This document shows, piece by piece, positions 23,556 through 35,400 of a DNA stretch of 64,000 nt. A program made the position numbers and the translations under genes. The DNA lies in assembly GCA_004794785.1 (NCBI GenBank), contig SJOL01004744.1, positions 124,001 to 188,000 of the forward strand. The letters are read 5' to 3'. The notes beneath the pieces were generated by a model. The model was not told the DNA's origin. It did no database searches and was given only the letters and a program-made list of their open reading frames with translations. This DNA is from Opisthorchis felineus. Its lineage: Eukaryota; Platyhelminthes; Trematoda; Opisthorchiida; Opisthorchiidae. The number at the start of each line of letters is the position of its first letter. Position 1 is the first letter of the stretch.

Positions 23556-23594
23556 GGCCTGAGGAAGCTTTTGTGTCAAAAGCGAAACGCTGCC
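23556..23594 (+). ncRNA. Hammerhead-like ribozyme motif 2, PLE 3' end
   Basis: GGC (stem I) precedes the core box CTGAGGA (23559-23565). Next come a perfect 7-bp hairpin GCTTTTG-TGT-CAAAAGC (23567-23583), the box GAAAC (23584-23588), GCT and the stem I partner GCC. The position 3' of a PLE endonuclease matches the known occurrence of hammerheads in PLEs. The trinucleotide before the cleavage site is GCT rather than GTH, and one extra A lies at the foot of stem II, so self-cleavage may be lost. Confidence 0.6.
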
Positions 23595-23944
23595 CAGCAA
23601 TAAAACCACCGTTTGTTTACCAAACCTTTCTGAAACGATGACCACCCAATCGGTCCCAAACATTTTCCAATTGATTGAATACTCCAACCTTAATTACGAA
23701 CTGCATACAACTGCTTGACATGGTTGGCTTAGAGAGTTTCTAATTCCGGTTAAATTTTCCATTTTTTCAAGCAATTGACAGTTTTAATCATGTTTGTATA
23801 AGCCATACTTAGCTTGGTACGGAGTATGAGGAAATGATAAAGTCCCGGATAAGGTACAAAAGACGAGCTAGCGCACGGATTGTTTTCCAAATTCTCCACC
23901 CGGTATTGTTCTTAGTGTGAAGAGATTTGGGAATTTTTGCTGGA

Positions 23945-24110
23945 GATTTCGTCCTATAAATGAAGCCAACCCATGCTGAGAGGCAGTGTGCAGTTGTTTC
24001 ATTTTTATTGGGAATCATAAGCAGTGTGCATCTCTCACGAAGCTCCAGACAGTTTCGAACCCGTGACATCTAGGCTGCAAGTTTGAACTCTTAACCGTTC
24101 GGTCAAGGTG
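23945..24110 (-). mobile_element. tRNA-derived SINE, family A
   Basis: Minus-strand copy with a well-kept B box (GGGTTCGAAACTG, 24051-24063) and an A-box region (ACCGAACGGTTAAGAG, about 24.09 kb). The body contains ATGAAGCCAACCCATGCTGAG at 23.96 kb, matching the other family A copies. Confidence 0.8.
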
Positions 24111-24784
24111 TATAAAAAAACAGAGCTGTTGAGCCAGAGTGTTTCACAAGAATACCACAGTTGAAGACTGCAGTGTTTGTTTACACTAGGTAGCCATGTT
24201 TGATGTACTTGTGTGTACAGAGGGTGTCCGGATACGAGTGAGGTCTGCCCGAGCTGAAAAGACTCCACAAACTTTGTTTGGCGGGACAAGCTTGGTTTGT
24301 TGAGCCTAGTAGCGACAGATTCCCTGTGGCTAAGCGCCTGACTGCTTCAAGTCTTGGTTCAGTTGTATGACAAATGACTCTGAAAGCGTTTTTCATCCAT
24401 CTTGGACATTTCTGCTACATTTCTATCTGGTACTACAAATGCTCATTTAAACCAATACGCGGAATTTATGAAAACAGTTTATCCAATAATCCGTCTGAGA
24501 CTCCTACATTTTCACCAGTGGGATTCATATTCAAGTCCTTTGTCCTGCGTGCTTTATGCGCCCCTTGAAGAATACCCCTAGAATCTCAATAGCATCACTT
24601 CACTCTATACTAGGATCCATAAACGATGGCATCCTAGCTTATCATAGCAAGTACCGTAGGCAGCCACCTTGTAACTGTCGTGTGAAATATTTTTATATGT
24701 GGTTGCTTTCCGGGGCTTACGATGCTAGTAACATGGTAATCTGTTTTATAGCATGCATGAGTAGACAGCACTAGCAGAACAGTG

Positions 24785-25000
24785 GATCTGAAATAGCTTA
24801 ACGGTTAAGGCACGAACAATTTGACTGGAAGGTCTCTGGTTCGAACGCAACCCCGCCATCTCGACTGATCCGGTCTAGGCTTAGTAACCGGACGGTGTTC
24901 CAGCCCTTGCACTTCCTTTGGGTAGCATGGTAGTTATGCACCGAAGGGGTGTTGCAGTTGAATAATGATGATGATAAGATGATGACGACAATGATGGTGG
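24785..25000 (+). mobile_element. tRNA-derived SINE, family B, with GAT-rich tail
   Basis: The best-kept family B copy: A box TAGCTTAACGGTTAAGG (24794-24810), B box GGTTCGAACGC (24838-24848), a tRNA-unrelated body (GACCGGACGG...TAGCATGGTAG) and a 3' tail of ATGATGATGATAAGATGATG type at 24.96-25.0 kb. The tail resembles the simple repeats at which LINE-mobilised SINEs end. Confidence 0.8.
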
Positions 25001-26664
25001 ATATAAATCGGCTGCAAATGAGCTGTGCAACACGGTGGTGCTAGGTCACTTGCCGATGCCCACTTCCGTTAGTGAAGTTTGTTGCACGAATTCCAGCATT
25101 TGTTGCTGTAACCACCTGTCCCTCAGACCAAAAGATTGTTCTGGTGTTTTCTGTCCGACTGCCTTTGCCTAAATATTTTGGATGATAAGAAGCATAAATA
25201 TTCATGTCGATCTTCCAGTGAGCATGCATTATCTATCGCTGGCATTCGAATGTAAAACAAATAGCACTATACAGAGGGGTCCCATTTTAGGGATTCTGTT
25301 CGAGGGATACTCACTCTATCCATTTTGTTCATGCTTTTGTTTGACTGCACTCCTGGCCGAATCAGTCTGAGCAGTCATTCTTCTGGTGCGCAGTTGTCGG
25401 CTCCTGGAATGTTTGCCTAAGCGTCTCATATTTGTGCAGATTTCCTTGTCGTACTAGGTTCTCACTGGACCGTGCTTTAATTTGGTGAGTCGTATAAAAG
25501 TGCTCGCGACACATTAAACGCATGTAGTTGTAGCTGACAGATTGTGTCGAAGCTACTTTCCTGTTAACATAGGTTTTATAATCTACTGTGTTTTTCGTGT
25601 CAAAATACAATCTGTTAGGTGGGGAAACACAGTTTTCTAACACTTCCAGCAGCAACTCAAATTCTCGTAGAAATAGAACTTAATTACGCTTCTGATAAAT
25701 TGCCTTGTGAAGCGTATTACTCTACTGGTAAGGAGAAGCGCACGTGCGAAAGCTTCTGTCAGCTGTTCAGAGTATCTTACTGTTAGTCGAAACGGCCTTG
25801 GACATCTCCCACGACTTCCTTCGTTTATTTCATGCGGAAAATCCATCAATCTCAGATGCACAATTCAGTTGTATGTGTTTCTGAGCAGGGTACATGTATC
25901 CAGTGTTTACGCTTGCGCTTGCGTGTGACTATCAAGGAGCCGAATTGGAAAGCGAATATCCGATTGCTATAAATAACATGTGAACGATCACACTCAACAA
26001 CACTGTTTGGTAAACAACCTGCAGGTGAATTATTTCTCCAGCTGAATCAACGTGATTGCGTGAATGGGTACAGTCTAGTAATAGGGTAAATAGCAAGTGA
26101 CACAACTATAAACCCATATAAATGTTTCAAATGTCCAACTCTATTTGATTCAATTTTAATTTGTGGTAGTAGAATGGGCCATCTACAGTGCATATGACAA
26201 AATTTAACACCTAAGTCCAAAATTCACGTAAAAATTACAAGTCTAAGGTGCGATTAAAATGAATAACCGATTTAAGCACGGAATTCCTTTGCATTATATA
26301 AACCACATATTGGAAACTTCATAATTATTTGTTGTGTGCTGTCGAGTGACATTTAGCCCGGTTAAAAGAGCGACAAACCGAGTGGTAGTACACCCTGGAT
26401 AAAATGGCTTCAAGAAAGGGGATGATGCTCGGATGTCTTGAAACTTTAAAAACCTATTTAAAATGGGACACAATGGGGAAAGTATACTGCTCCCTGACGT
26501 AGATGACTGATGATTTGTCGGTGAAATCGATCCCCAAATCTTTAAGTACGGCGTTGTGTGAGAACAACGCAACGGTAATGGCATTGCAATTCTCCTTTAG
26601 ACTGAGCATCCGCGTGGTTCCATCGTACGGTGATTTTCCTCCAAAGGGGACTCGTTTTGTTGAA
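25001..26664. other. No gene recognised
   Basis: Open frames of up to 97 codons occur on both strands (25.36-25.66 minus, 25.64-25.86 minus with an opposing plus frame). None forms a phase-consistent chain. No repeats were seen apart from the SINE tail. Confidence 0.4.
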
Positions 26665-26667
26665 TGA

Positions 26668-26736
26668 ACACTACTCATAAGGCTGCTGAAATCTCTTCGA
26701 TAGCCCACGATCGATTTCATCTTTCTTGAGGCTCAA
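26668..26736 (+). repeat. Isolated copy of the 17.4 kb internal unit
   Basis: CACTACTCATAAGGCTGCTG followed by AAATCTCTTCGATAGCCCACGA and CTTTCTTGAGGCTCA matches the two direct copies inside the 17.25-17.96 kb element. The terminal inverted repeat is not visible next to it, so this is a solo internal fragment or the edge of a decayed element. Confidence 0.7.
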
Positions 26737-26944
26737 CCATTAATGCGGCTATTCGTAGCTAGTCACTTCATCATGCAGGCACTTCTGAATCTACTATAAG
26801 TGGCTCAGTAGAAAGAATAGTTCACACCTTTCATCTGAGAATTCGTCACTGGAGTAGTGAGGTAACATGTAACCAGGAGATGTGAATTCGGCGATGGAAG
26901 GGTGAATACTCTTTCATTATCTCTAGGTGAGAATTAATTACAAC

Positions 26945-27140
26945 GCCGATAGGCCACTAGTGGTTAAACGATTGTCTCCCACTACTAGCCGGGAGGTGTA
27001 CGTTCCAATCTCCCCGAAGGTTTGTGACATGAGCACTCTGACAATTTTACAACAAGGATGAAACAGCTGTAAAGTGCTTCTCGGTATTTTGACGTTGACT
27101 GACCTCACTTGCACAATGATGGGATGAAATTTTCAGTGAA
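26945..27140 (+). mobile_element. tRNA-derived SINE, family A, diverged
   Basis: Plus-strand copy with an A-box-like AGTGGTTAAACGATTG, a decayed B box (GTTCCAATCTCC) and the body ATGAAACAGCTGTAAAGTGCTTCTCGG, which aligns with the copy at 33.3 kb. Confidence 0.65.
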
Positions 27141-28879
27141 ATTTCTGAAGTTTGTAAAACTTTTTAAAATTGGTTTTCCATTGAACTGGTTAATCAACCC
27201 CCCCCCGACTGAGTGATACCGTAACCGTGATGATAAAGCTCTGTCAGCCGAGTTCACAACCATGACCGTCCTATGAGAGCCGGACAAATGGGGTTGCATG
27301 ATTGTACAGTGCGCGATACTTCAGGGATGTACTTACTGTTGTTGTCGTAGTACGCGCAAGGCATTCAAAGGTTCTTCTGTTTGAGGTTCTACTTTTTGTT
27401 TATTCACTGTTTTTCCCAATCAGGTATTCTGCTAAAGCGTTTTGTATGGGGTAACACATAGCTGACACAGGAAAGGAATTTGAAACTGTAGGTGTTTACT
27501 TAGCACTGACCTCCAAATAAGGTGGAGACAATGTTTGTTTGTTTTGGGTGCACCATGTTTTGCTGAGGACAAAACTGTTACAAACCGTAAGGCTTAGTTG
27601 TGGTGGAGATTAAATTTCGGTCAGACTAGCGCAACTCGGGAAGGTCACTCTGTCCACCAAACAGATATCCATGAACAATTCAACACTGGTATGCGTACAA
27701 AAGTCGGCAGCCTGCTCGCACGCAGTTTTCTTTGAAGAACCGCAGCAAACCCATCAAGCCAGATGATGTGCATTTTCAAGCTCTGGTCCTCAGAACACGC
27801 CGAACTTCGATCGATCGCACCAGCCAAAATTGCAGCAAGCTTTCGTATCGTGCCGCCTAATCACCAGGAGCGTAGGAGCTCAGTTGTCGACGCAGTGAAG
27901 CTTAATGAGACGATTTGTTTTGGCAGACAGGCGTGATGACTGAACCCTGTTGCATCACACAGCCGTTGCTTTGAGGAATTCACGTTATCTGATGTTGCCA
28001 AAGAGCACGTAAATTTATCCGTACAACTTTCCGACACAGATAACTAGCTCACGTATTTGGATAAAGTGCTCTTTCAAGCGTAAGCAACTTGAGTCGGCAT
28101 GCAAAAGTCTGGACTTAAACGATCAGCTGAGAGTCGTTAGCCACTCTTAGGTATACTGCAAACACCCAACTTAAATATGTCATATCGGCTGATGTGACAA
28201 GGTTCAGGCAGGCCCTCCATGAAGAGGTCAGGCATGACACTTGATCTATCGGTGCATTAACACCTCTTGCGCACTTCTGTCAAGCATTGTGTACTTATTA
28301 GGTGTACAGTGCAGAATGCAAAAAAAATCGCAAACTCTAGACTTGTCTTCGTGCTTATCTGGTCATTTGGATAAGAATGGGACGTTTTACTCGGGCGATT
28401 TGTTGAGTTTCAGATGAAGCGTTTGGCCGAAATTATTTACAGCGCGCACTTTTCTATAAGTTAATTTTAAATCGAGGCTTGTCTCGCACAGCGTGTTTTC
28501 CAAAGAGGATTGAGTGCAGAAATCGTCTGAGACATTAAGAAATCCCTATCCTACCTCTTCATGGAGGTTTTCTGTGAAAGGGACACACCGAACCCCAATA
28601 TCTGGGAACTGGTTCATTGAAAGCAATTCCAATAAGCTGTTTGAAAATTTGCTTCAGTTAGATGGGTTTCTAGTTTTTCACTGTAAAACATCTGAGTCAT
28701 ATTAGAATGGATTTGTAGCCAGCGGATTGTGTTGAGTCTGTGATACTGGTTAAAAATACGTATGAAGCCTGTCACTATTGCGTCGTAATGAAGTTGAGTT
28801 GTGTGTTTCTTCTGAATTCTTCCACAGACTGAAAAAAACTGTGAGAGATCGTGGGCATTTTCATCGTCTTAAACGGCAC

Positions 28880-29020
28880 TTACCTCACTGTCGAAAAGTG
28901 GCTGATAGTGAATGCCATATTTCTAACCAACCGCATAGCCCATCCAACCACATCGCATGCACATCGACGAACCATTTGTTCCACGAGACCGGAGAGGTTG
29001 TGACTCTAACTGCCATGTTC
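28880..29020 (-). CDS. Possible single internal exon
   Basis: The minus-strand frame begins after CAGTTAG (about 29013) and ends GTGAG|GTAAGT at 28887. It is open throughout, with EQMVRRCACDVVGWAMRL. A 118-codon plus-strand frame (28778-29134) overlaps it, so strand and coding status are unsure. No partner exon was found in matching phase. Confidence 0.2.
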
Positions 29021-29447
29021 TTGACAGTAAGAGCAGTACGAGGAATCTTTGGTATGCGTGGAGGTTCCCTAGGTAGAGCATGTGTGTTTGGCGAAGGAAA
29101 GGGGATTTGTCGGAAAAAACAACTTAAAAATTGATCGATTCCCGAGCAGCATACTCCAACTTCTTGGCTTAGTTCAACACAGAATAGTTCAGCCTTTGTA
29201 TCTTAATCTCAGCACGTCCATTTAATTGGAGGATCAATAACTGGTGCTTTATTGCTCACCAGTTTAGGTGACCAAATTTTGCTTTAAGTCATATTACCTA
29301 TATATTTTTCAAAAGCATAAACCGGTATATGCAGTTGGGCAGCACTGCTACATAACTTGGGTTTTCATTGACCTACTGAGACTTATGCTATTTTCGCACA
29401 ATGACCATTCCATGTGGCAAGGTCCGAGCGAGACTTCAATGGAGGGG

Positions 29448-30092
29448 TCAAGTAAAGTAGACAATCACATGTCTTTCTGTGCCTGCAGGACGAAGCTTTA
29501 GCTGAGAATTTCCAGATCTGCTCGCATTACAAACTGTCAGATGTCGGTTTTGATCATCTCCATGTACATAGGGCTGGTTGTCGTTGGCTAATACGGCGTC
29601 CATAGTGAACCGCTCTTTGTGGAACCAGTTCTTCAAGAGACATGTGAAGTGATTCCAAAATTTAGCTGCACCGTAATTAACCTTGAAAGTGTTTGTTCTG
29701 GAATAGCAGCTTGCTTACTACCCTGCATGTAAGACACCATTCAGTTAACTTATGAGTTTTCGTGTTGCAATTTTAGGTAAATCTTTGATTGTCACACTTG
29801 ATGCATGTCATCTATAGCATGATGTTTACGTTTACAACTAAACTTACCTGACGTAATCTAAAACTACGCTATCGCCTTGGTTCACCTGTAGGTTTACCTG
29901 TCATTCTAATCGCAGATTATTCTAGTAGCAACCGGACACTTACCAGCCGTTGGTATAATGATGTGACCATGGAAATGTGCGCAGTTTGGAGCAGCCTGTT
30001 CCCTTCATCGCAGAACACAATGAGTGGGATAGGGGTTTGGTCACCTAATTTGACCATAAACGGCGAGTGAAGCAAACCGATGTGCTGTCGCC
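29448..30092 (-). CDS. Unrecognised gene, three 3' exons
   Basis: One of the cleanest chains in the window. Exon 30092-29944 (149 nt) follows GCCGTTTCTGCAG, reads RQHIGLLHSPFMVKLGDQTP... and ends CGGCTG|GTAAGT. Exon 29885-29848 (38 nt) follows AAACCTACAG, enters in phase 0, encodes VNQGDSVVLDYV and leaves in phase 2 at another perfect GTAAGT. Terminal exon 29697-29448 follows GCTATTCCAG, enters in phase 2 and stays open for 82 codons (NYGAAKFWNHFTCLLKNWFH...) to TGA. Introns are 58 and 150 nt. The upstream exon must end in phase 1 and was not found. No domain is recognised. Confidence 0.5.
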
Positions 30093-30214
30093 CTGCAGAA
30101 ACGGCAACAGTAGTAAGGGCGTTGGTGGTGCGGGGAGATTTGGGAATGTTATTGAAGATTATGTCCTGTTGTTCCGAGAGCCCGAGAAGAGGTGTACAGT
30201 TTTATCATCCTGTA

Positions 30215-30330
30215 TGGAAATAATCTGTAATGAGCATCTCACGAAACTCCAAAGAACCACGAACCCGTGACTTTCCGCCAGTAGTTTGAACACTTAACTG
30301 TTCGGCCAGAGTGGCTGGTAAGAATGGTTC
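30215..30330 (-). mobile_element. tRNA-derived SINE, family A
   Basis: Minus-strand copy inside the likely intron upstream of the 29.4-30.1 kb model. The B-box region reads CACGGGTTCGTGG on the minus strand, and the A-box region GGCCGAACAGTTAAGTGTTC is well kept. Confidence 0.72.
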
Positions 30331-31756
30331 ATTCCAGTTGATTTTACGTTTTCACTCGAGAAAAGTACCCGCTATCCTGGAAGAACACCATTAATGAACA
30401 AATGACTGTGTGCACTGTTTGTGCTTGGTGCACCCAGCACAATATGGTCTATACTTGTGAACCCTTCACTAGACTGTATTAGGCCGGCTTGTGTTCGAAC
30501 CCAGTCATCCTGCAAAAACTTTCATGTTCTAGGAGACTCTGTCATGAAACCTTTTTGGCGGTAGGATTGGTCATGTGTATTGAATAGGTGGAAGTCCTCT
30601 CAGAAAGCCGAGTACTAATTCGTTCATTTCAATGTAATTTTTAAAAGTGCTACATGGTGCTATACATGGACAACAGAAGTGAGGTATTTAAACCTGAACG
30701 TTTGACAATAACAAGTTTTGTGTGATCCCGTCCGGATCAGTTACATTGCAGGTATTCGCTAGAGGTTTAAACTTTGTTGTGCAGATGACATAGCCACCGT
30801 TTTCTTTTCTCTCATGCTTTGATATGGGTTTCTGTCATTTATAAAATATGATATTATGTCCCTTTAACTACGTTATAATTAGGCATTTTATCAGTTTGGG
30901 ATTTGTGGAATCTTATCACGGGTATCTCATCACGACACTAGGGCTCTAACAGGATAATATCGCTAAAGTTAAAAGACATATCTGTTTTCTTTTCATTAAG
31001 GGTGAATAAACCTTTATTTTTAAATACGTAGGCCAAATGAGAATGAATGAGGCTCGTGGTTTTCAGTAGCACAGACCAAGCGGAGTGTGTAGCTCTGGTT
31101 GCTTGCACGGCGTACTAGGCGTCACGCTGGAGCAAATGATTAAACAATACAGATTTCATATAATTTAATAAATTGTAACAGTAGGCTCAAACTATAAACT
31201 TTTTATGAGAAGGACAGCAGTAAAAAATAAGCTAATAAGATTTTCACAGAATATGAAACAAAGTGAGAACTCGAAGGTTTGGTGGTCTACCCAATGAAGC
31301 AAGAAAATTGTGGGATAAAATGTATGCCTCTAAAGATAGACTTGAGACAGTCAATTATGGAATTTAAGGTATTTTCCAAAGTGTAAGACTAGTCAATACG
31401 AGAAATATATCGCAGACTGGTGTTGTGTACACCTTTTGGTAACTTTGTTGCCCTCAAAGCGAAATAGTATCGTTCGCCGTCTGTGTGACAAAGCAGTAGG
31501 AAGGAACCAGGACCTTTTAAGAATTATGCTTCGATAAGCTGGCTATTTAAAAAGCTTTCTATTGAAATAGCTGAAGCCAAGACCTCTAAAGCAAACCATA
31601 CAGGAAGCAAACTATCAGCTGCTCCACCTCCGCATTCCTTTGAGGGGCAATATAATTAGTGAAGTGATGACACGAAAATTATAAATAATATTTTCTAGAA
31701 CATTTTATTCAGCCCCCATGAAAGGTGTTATAAGGATACAATTAAGCAGTTCTTTT
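30331..31756. other. No gene recognised
   Basis: About 1.4 kb, AT-rich in its second half. A possible trace of another tRNA-like box (TGTGTTCGAACCCAGTC at about 30.49 kb) may be a SINE remnant. Otherwise nothing was seen. Confidence 0.45.
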
Positions 31757-32221
31757 TTATCCAATTTTATTGACTTCGGACACAAGGTTGACTTTTTGGT
31801 CCTTTTTGGTCCACTTTGGCTTGAAGGAACTGTATATATTTCCACCGAATAAGCATCCTTCTTTTAAGTTTAACCAGTCAGCCAGCAACCCGTCTTTGAG
31901 TTTGATCTGTACGGCCGCTGTCGTCTGATACATAAGCCTATTTTTCACTACTGACAATTGTGCCAGTAGCACAGTACTTACAAGAAATCAACATTAGGCC
32001 TGAATCGCTCAAGTGGCTCAGCAAAATCGAAAACCGAAATAAACAGATGATAAAAATGAAGCTCATTTGAGGGCATTTCCCTTACCACGTTGTACAGTGG
32101 TGTAAGCTGGTTTGAGTTCGAAGAAAATCCAGTGAAACAAAGCAGGCCGTGTTGACGCGTGCCGATCTGAAGCATTTGAGGCAACATGGATATTGAATAA
32201 AGCCCCCAGATCACCCTCAGC
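31757..32221 (-). CDS. Unrecognised gene, two 3' exons
   Basis: Exon 32221-31982 (240 nt) follows AACGTGTAG, enters in phase 2, contains HGLLCFTGFSSNSNQL and HFYHLFISVFDFAEPLERF, and ends in phase 2 at a perfect GTAAGT. The terminal exon 31937-31757 follows TGAAAAATAG, enters in phase 2, reads LMYQTTAAVQIKLKDGLL... and is lysine-rich near its end (KPKWTKKDQKVN) before TAA. The intron would be only 44 nt. The exact upstream acceptor is less sure. No family is recognised. Confidence 0.42.
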
Positions 32222-33284
32222 CTACACGTTCATCGCATATGCTATTGTGCGGCAAGTAAGTAGGATCGTGCCTTCTGACACCAACACAAAACCAAGCGTT
32301 TGCCTATCTAAATGTTTCACCCATGAAACCCAGTATCATGATGGGTCACCTTGTTGATAACTCAGTTTTCCTAGACGCATGAAGCTTCCAGCTCTGTTGT
32401 CTTACATTTTGAGTTCACAGAAGTTGCTCTTTTTGTGGAAAATATTATAGACTTGACAGATTCACCTGCCTCTCCTGGGAAGTCCGGAACTCAAGCCAAA
32501 AAGCGTCCGTGACGCAACCGTCCACACGTCCTGAATGAAGGGGAGGGATTTGTTCACTGTCGAGCTGTTTAAAATCGCCTAATCAGTATGAAGATCTCCA
32601 AACGGAAAGCGTTACAGGAAAAAACTGGCAACAGAATCCATGTCCCGCCTCAAAAAGCAGTTCGCTTATTTACGTCGTTGTATTTTGAGTTGACCAGAAC
32701 ACCCATGCAGATCATTCACCAAAGAGCCGAAGTATACGAAAACAAACTGGCAATATTCACAGATTACTGTTGCGTCGTTTACACTCAGGAGATCAGACAA
32801 GGACCTACCAAGCCTTTCGGACCTAGTACCATGCCTTGTGACCGGAACTTCATCTAGTGGGACGTCATCTTGACCCACAAAATTATTCGGGTCTCGGTGG
32901 TTTAAGTGCTTTGATAGTGAGATGACCCAGTTGGTGAGTTTGTGTATAACCTCACCAAAAAACAGCTAGCTTCGATGTGAGTAATAGACTATGGCTGCGA
33001 GCCCAATTTTTAAATCCAGCTGAATGAATGCATCAACCAACTGTGGAATAGGCAATGCCACTAAAGTCTGTCAAAAGTACCACTCCTGTGGGGACCGGAG
33101 TGTTTTACGTGTGATCTCAAATGTATAAATTATAAACCGTAGCCAAGTTTGAGACGCATCTCAGTAACCTTAGGTCAAAAAGAGGAAGTACGGAAACGCA
33201 ATGTGACCTAGAAACTTCACCCATCTCGGGGATGAGTTCTCATAGCGAAGATACTGCTAAGAGGCATCAAGAATTTTGTCAAAC

Positions 33285-33470
33285 CGCCCATGGCCGAACA
33301 GTAAATTGTTCAAACTACCTGCCTGGAAAACTCAGGTTCAAGGCTCCTTGGATTTTTGTGAGTTTCGTTCCCTTTTGAGGATTCCCCGTTAAGGAGGAAA
33401 CAGCTATAGCGCGCTTCTCGGCTTTTCAGCATAGATTGGCTGCACTTACAGGATGAAACCTCCAAACGGA
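33285..33470 (+). mobile_element. tRNA-derived SINE, family A
   Basis: Plus-strand copy: A-box region ATGGCCGAACAGTAAATTG, B box CAGGTTCAAGGC and the body with GGAAACAGCTATAGCGCGCT and TTTCAGCATAGATTGGCTGC. This copy shows most clearly how the body of family A continues after the tRNA part. Confidence 0.75.
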
Positions 33471-35214
33471 TTATTAAAAACAGCGTAGTGGTGGGCAAAC
33501 GGTAGCGTAAATTGTGAAATCGTGCTGGCTATTGAAAAGGCTGGTTATCCAACAGGAGCCTCTAACAAAGGTCACTCTGCATCCTGACCAGAAAATCAGG
33601 CGGGTATATTCGCCACTTTCACATGACACTTGAACACATGCATCACGGACAAAAATATGGAATATTGATCTTTGTAGTACTTTACCAACACGTTGGCCTG
33701 CGACGTCAGATGTTGTAGAATGCTTCAACTAGAGGGTACCAGATACATCGGATATTCATAACCCTAAATGTCCCGAGTCCGACTCTGGCACAGACGAATT
33801 AAAAACCAAGGGGCAAGTCAGGATTAGCCGAACAGGCTTCGTTGGTCACACTGCTATAAAAGACCTAGAAACGATAATTTTGTAGACGGTAAGGAAGGAA
33901 GGATGATCGAACTGGCCTACTATGAGTGGAAGGTTATCCGGTGTCCTGAGATTTTTTAAAACTATGAGTGGCAAAGAATATTGTTGAGGCGATCTCACGA
34001 AAACATCACATCTAGTTCGTAGATTCATGAACGTTTCAGGAGGATCGCTACTTTACCGGTATACCTATATCAAATTAAACCAGTGAGCATGTTCAGGACG
34101 TTCGTTTGGAGGTAGTAAGGTGTACTGAAATAATACTTCTCACCACATAAAGCGAGATGTTGACTTTTGTATTATTCTCTGTCAGTCGTAATATTGGAAG
34201 ACTTTGAGAGTGATAATCTATAAGCTGTTTACTAAAAAAATCAGCCACCTGTTCTTAGAAAGTATCCACTGTTTCTATCATGTATTTTTTTGTCAGGTAG
34301 GGAGTTCTTAGCAGACGACAGCACCTGACGACTTCATCTTCGCTTGAGGAGATTTTCTGCTAGGGCTAGATTGAAAACTTTCCTGATAGTTACTTCTTTC
34401 AGTACCCATGGTGATCTGTTGATCACGGACAAGATTATGTGGCTTTTTAAAACGAGGCATGCACTAGCGTGCACTTACATGGTCTTGGTTTAGGTATTTT
34501 TGGTTTATGGTGAACCGAACAACTCATGGCTCCATCTTATCCCTCAACTACCATGATGCTCAACGAGACAAGCATTTTTTATTCATGTTCATGGATGAAG
34601 TTGTGGCTTTGGTGGAGAGCGTTCAGAACAAAATTGACTTCTGATTACATTCGCGGCTAACGGTGACAAACGCTAAAATGTAGTCCATTTGGTAGCTGGC
34701 TAAATGAAGTTAGCCATCCATCATTCCATGATTTCGAAGAAACAGGATACTATCTTAAAATCCGAAGAAATGCAAGATATCCCACTGTCATTTTGGTAGA
34801 AAACTGAGCAGTGATTAGAAAATCTGAGAATTCAAGTTAAGAGAGGGATAAGGTCTTTGATAGTTGAGGCCAAAAGAGCGACAACACCAAGAAGATCCGC
34901 GATAAATGCACGAATACCATTGGCTGCTTTTTCCACGAAGAATTTGTGAGTTTGGACTGGAAACCAAAAACGACCACTTGTTGTCAAATCAGAAAGGCCT
35001 CAGAAAGGAACATATTATGTCTGGTATTGTCCAGCTATTGCCAAGTTTAAAGGCAGATGGTGATCTATACTTTTTTGACATAAATCTCTCACTCGATGTT
35101 TTGAGGGTGCAAAATCGACAAAAGGTAGTCGTGTTATTTAAGACAAATTGCGCAGGTGTCATCGTAGTCGGGGTTGGGGTGATCGGTCAGGATTTGGTTT
35201 GGTGCGTCACGTCG
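33471..35214. other. No gene safely called
   Basis: Open frames at 33.47-34.03 kb (minus) and a 130-codon plus-strand frame 34906-35298, whose 3' half runs into a SINE and so is at least partly non-coding. No splice-consistent chain was found. Confidence 0.4.
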
Positions 35215-35400
35215 AGGTTGAGATATGTTGGTGGTTTAGGCCCGAAGTTACTGGTCGAAAGGTCTGTGGTTCGAACTCAGCACCTGTATCTCGTCTAGCC
35301 TTGTTTAGGCTTGGGCGACCGGACAGTAACTCAGCTTTCGCACTTCCCCCGGGTGCCATGGTAGCAAGGCACCAAAAGGATCACAACGACAGCAATTTAA
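35215..35400 (+). mobile_element. tRNA-derived SINE, family B
   Basis: Plus-strand copy with B box GGTTCGAACTC (35268-35278), the family B body (GACCGGACAGTAACTC, then CCGGGTGCCATGGTAGCAAGG) and a short CAACGACAGCAA tail. It aligns with the 24.8 kb copy along its length. Confidence 0.78.

Larger units (their letters stand above)
22490..23640 (+). mobile_element. 5'-truncated Penelope-like element with inverted flank
   Basis: Contains the C-terminal linker and GIY-YIG endonuclease of a PLE, followed by a hammerhead-like motif and the element's 3' tail. The sequence before the coding part (about 22490-22575) is an inverted, diverged copy of the 3' end (23560-23640): CTGCTGGGCAGCG mirrors CGCTGCCCAGCA, and the GGTTTGGTAAACAA side matches too. 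PLE copies with inverted terminal fragments and 5' truncation are well known. No reverse transcriptase core is present, so the copy is dead. Confidence 0.85.

Noticed and set aside
24785..24860. Genuine tRNA gene
   Set aside because: A and B boxes are present, but no acceptor stem closes and the same sequence recurs with a non-tRNA body, so it is a SINE promoter.
34906..35298. 130-codon plus-strand open frame as a gene
   Set aside because: Its second half is SINE B sequence and the first half has no splice support.
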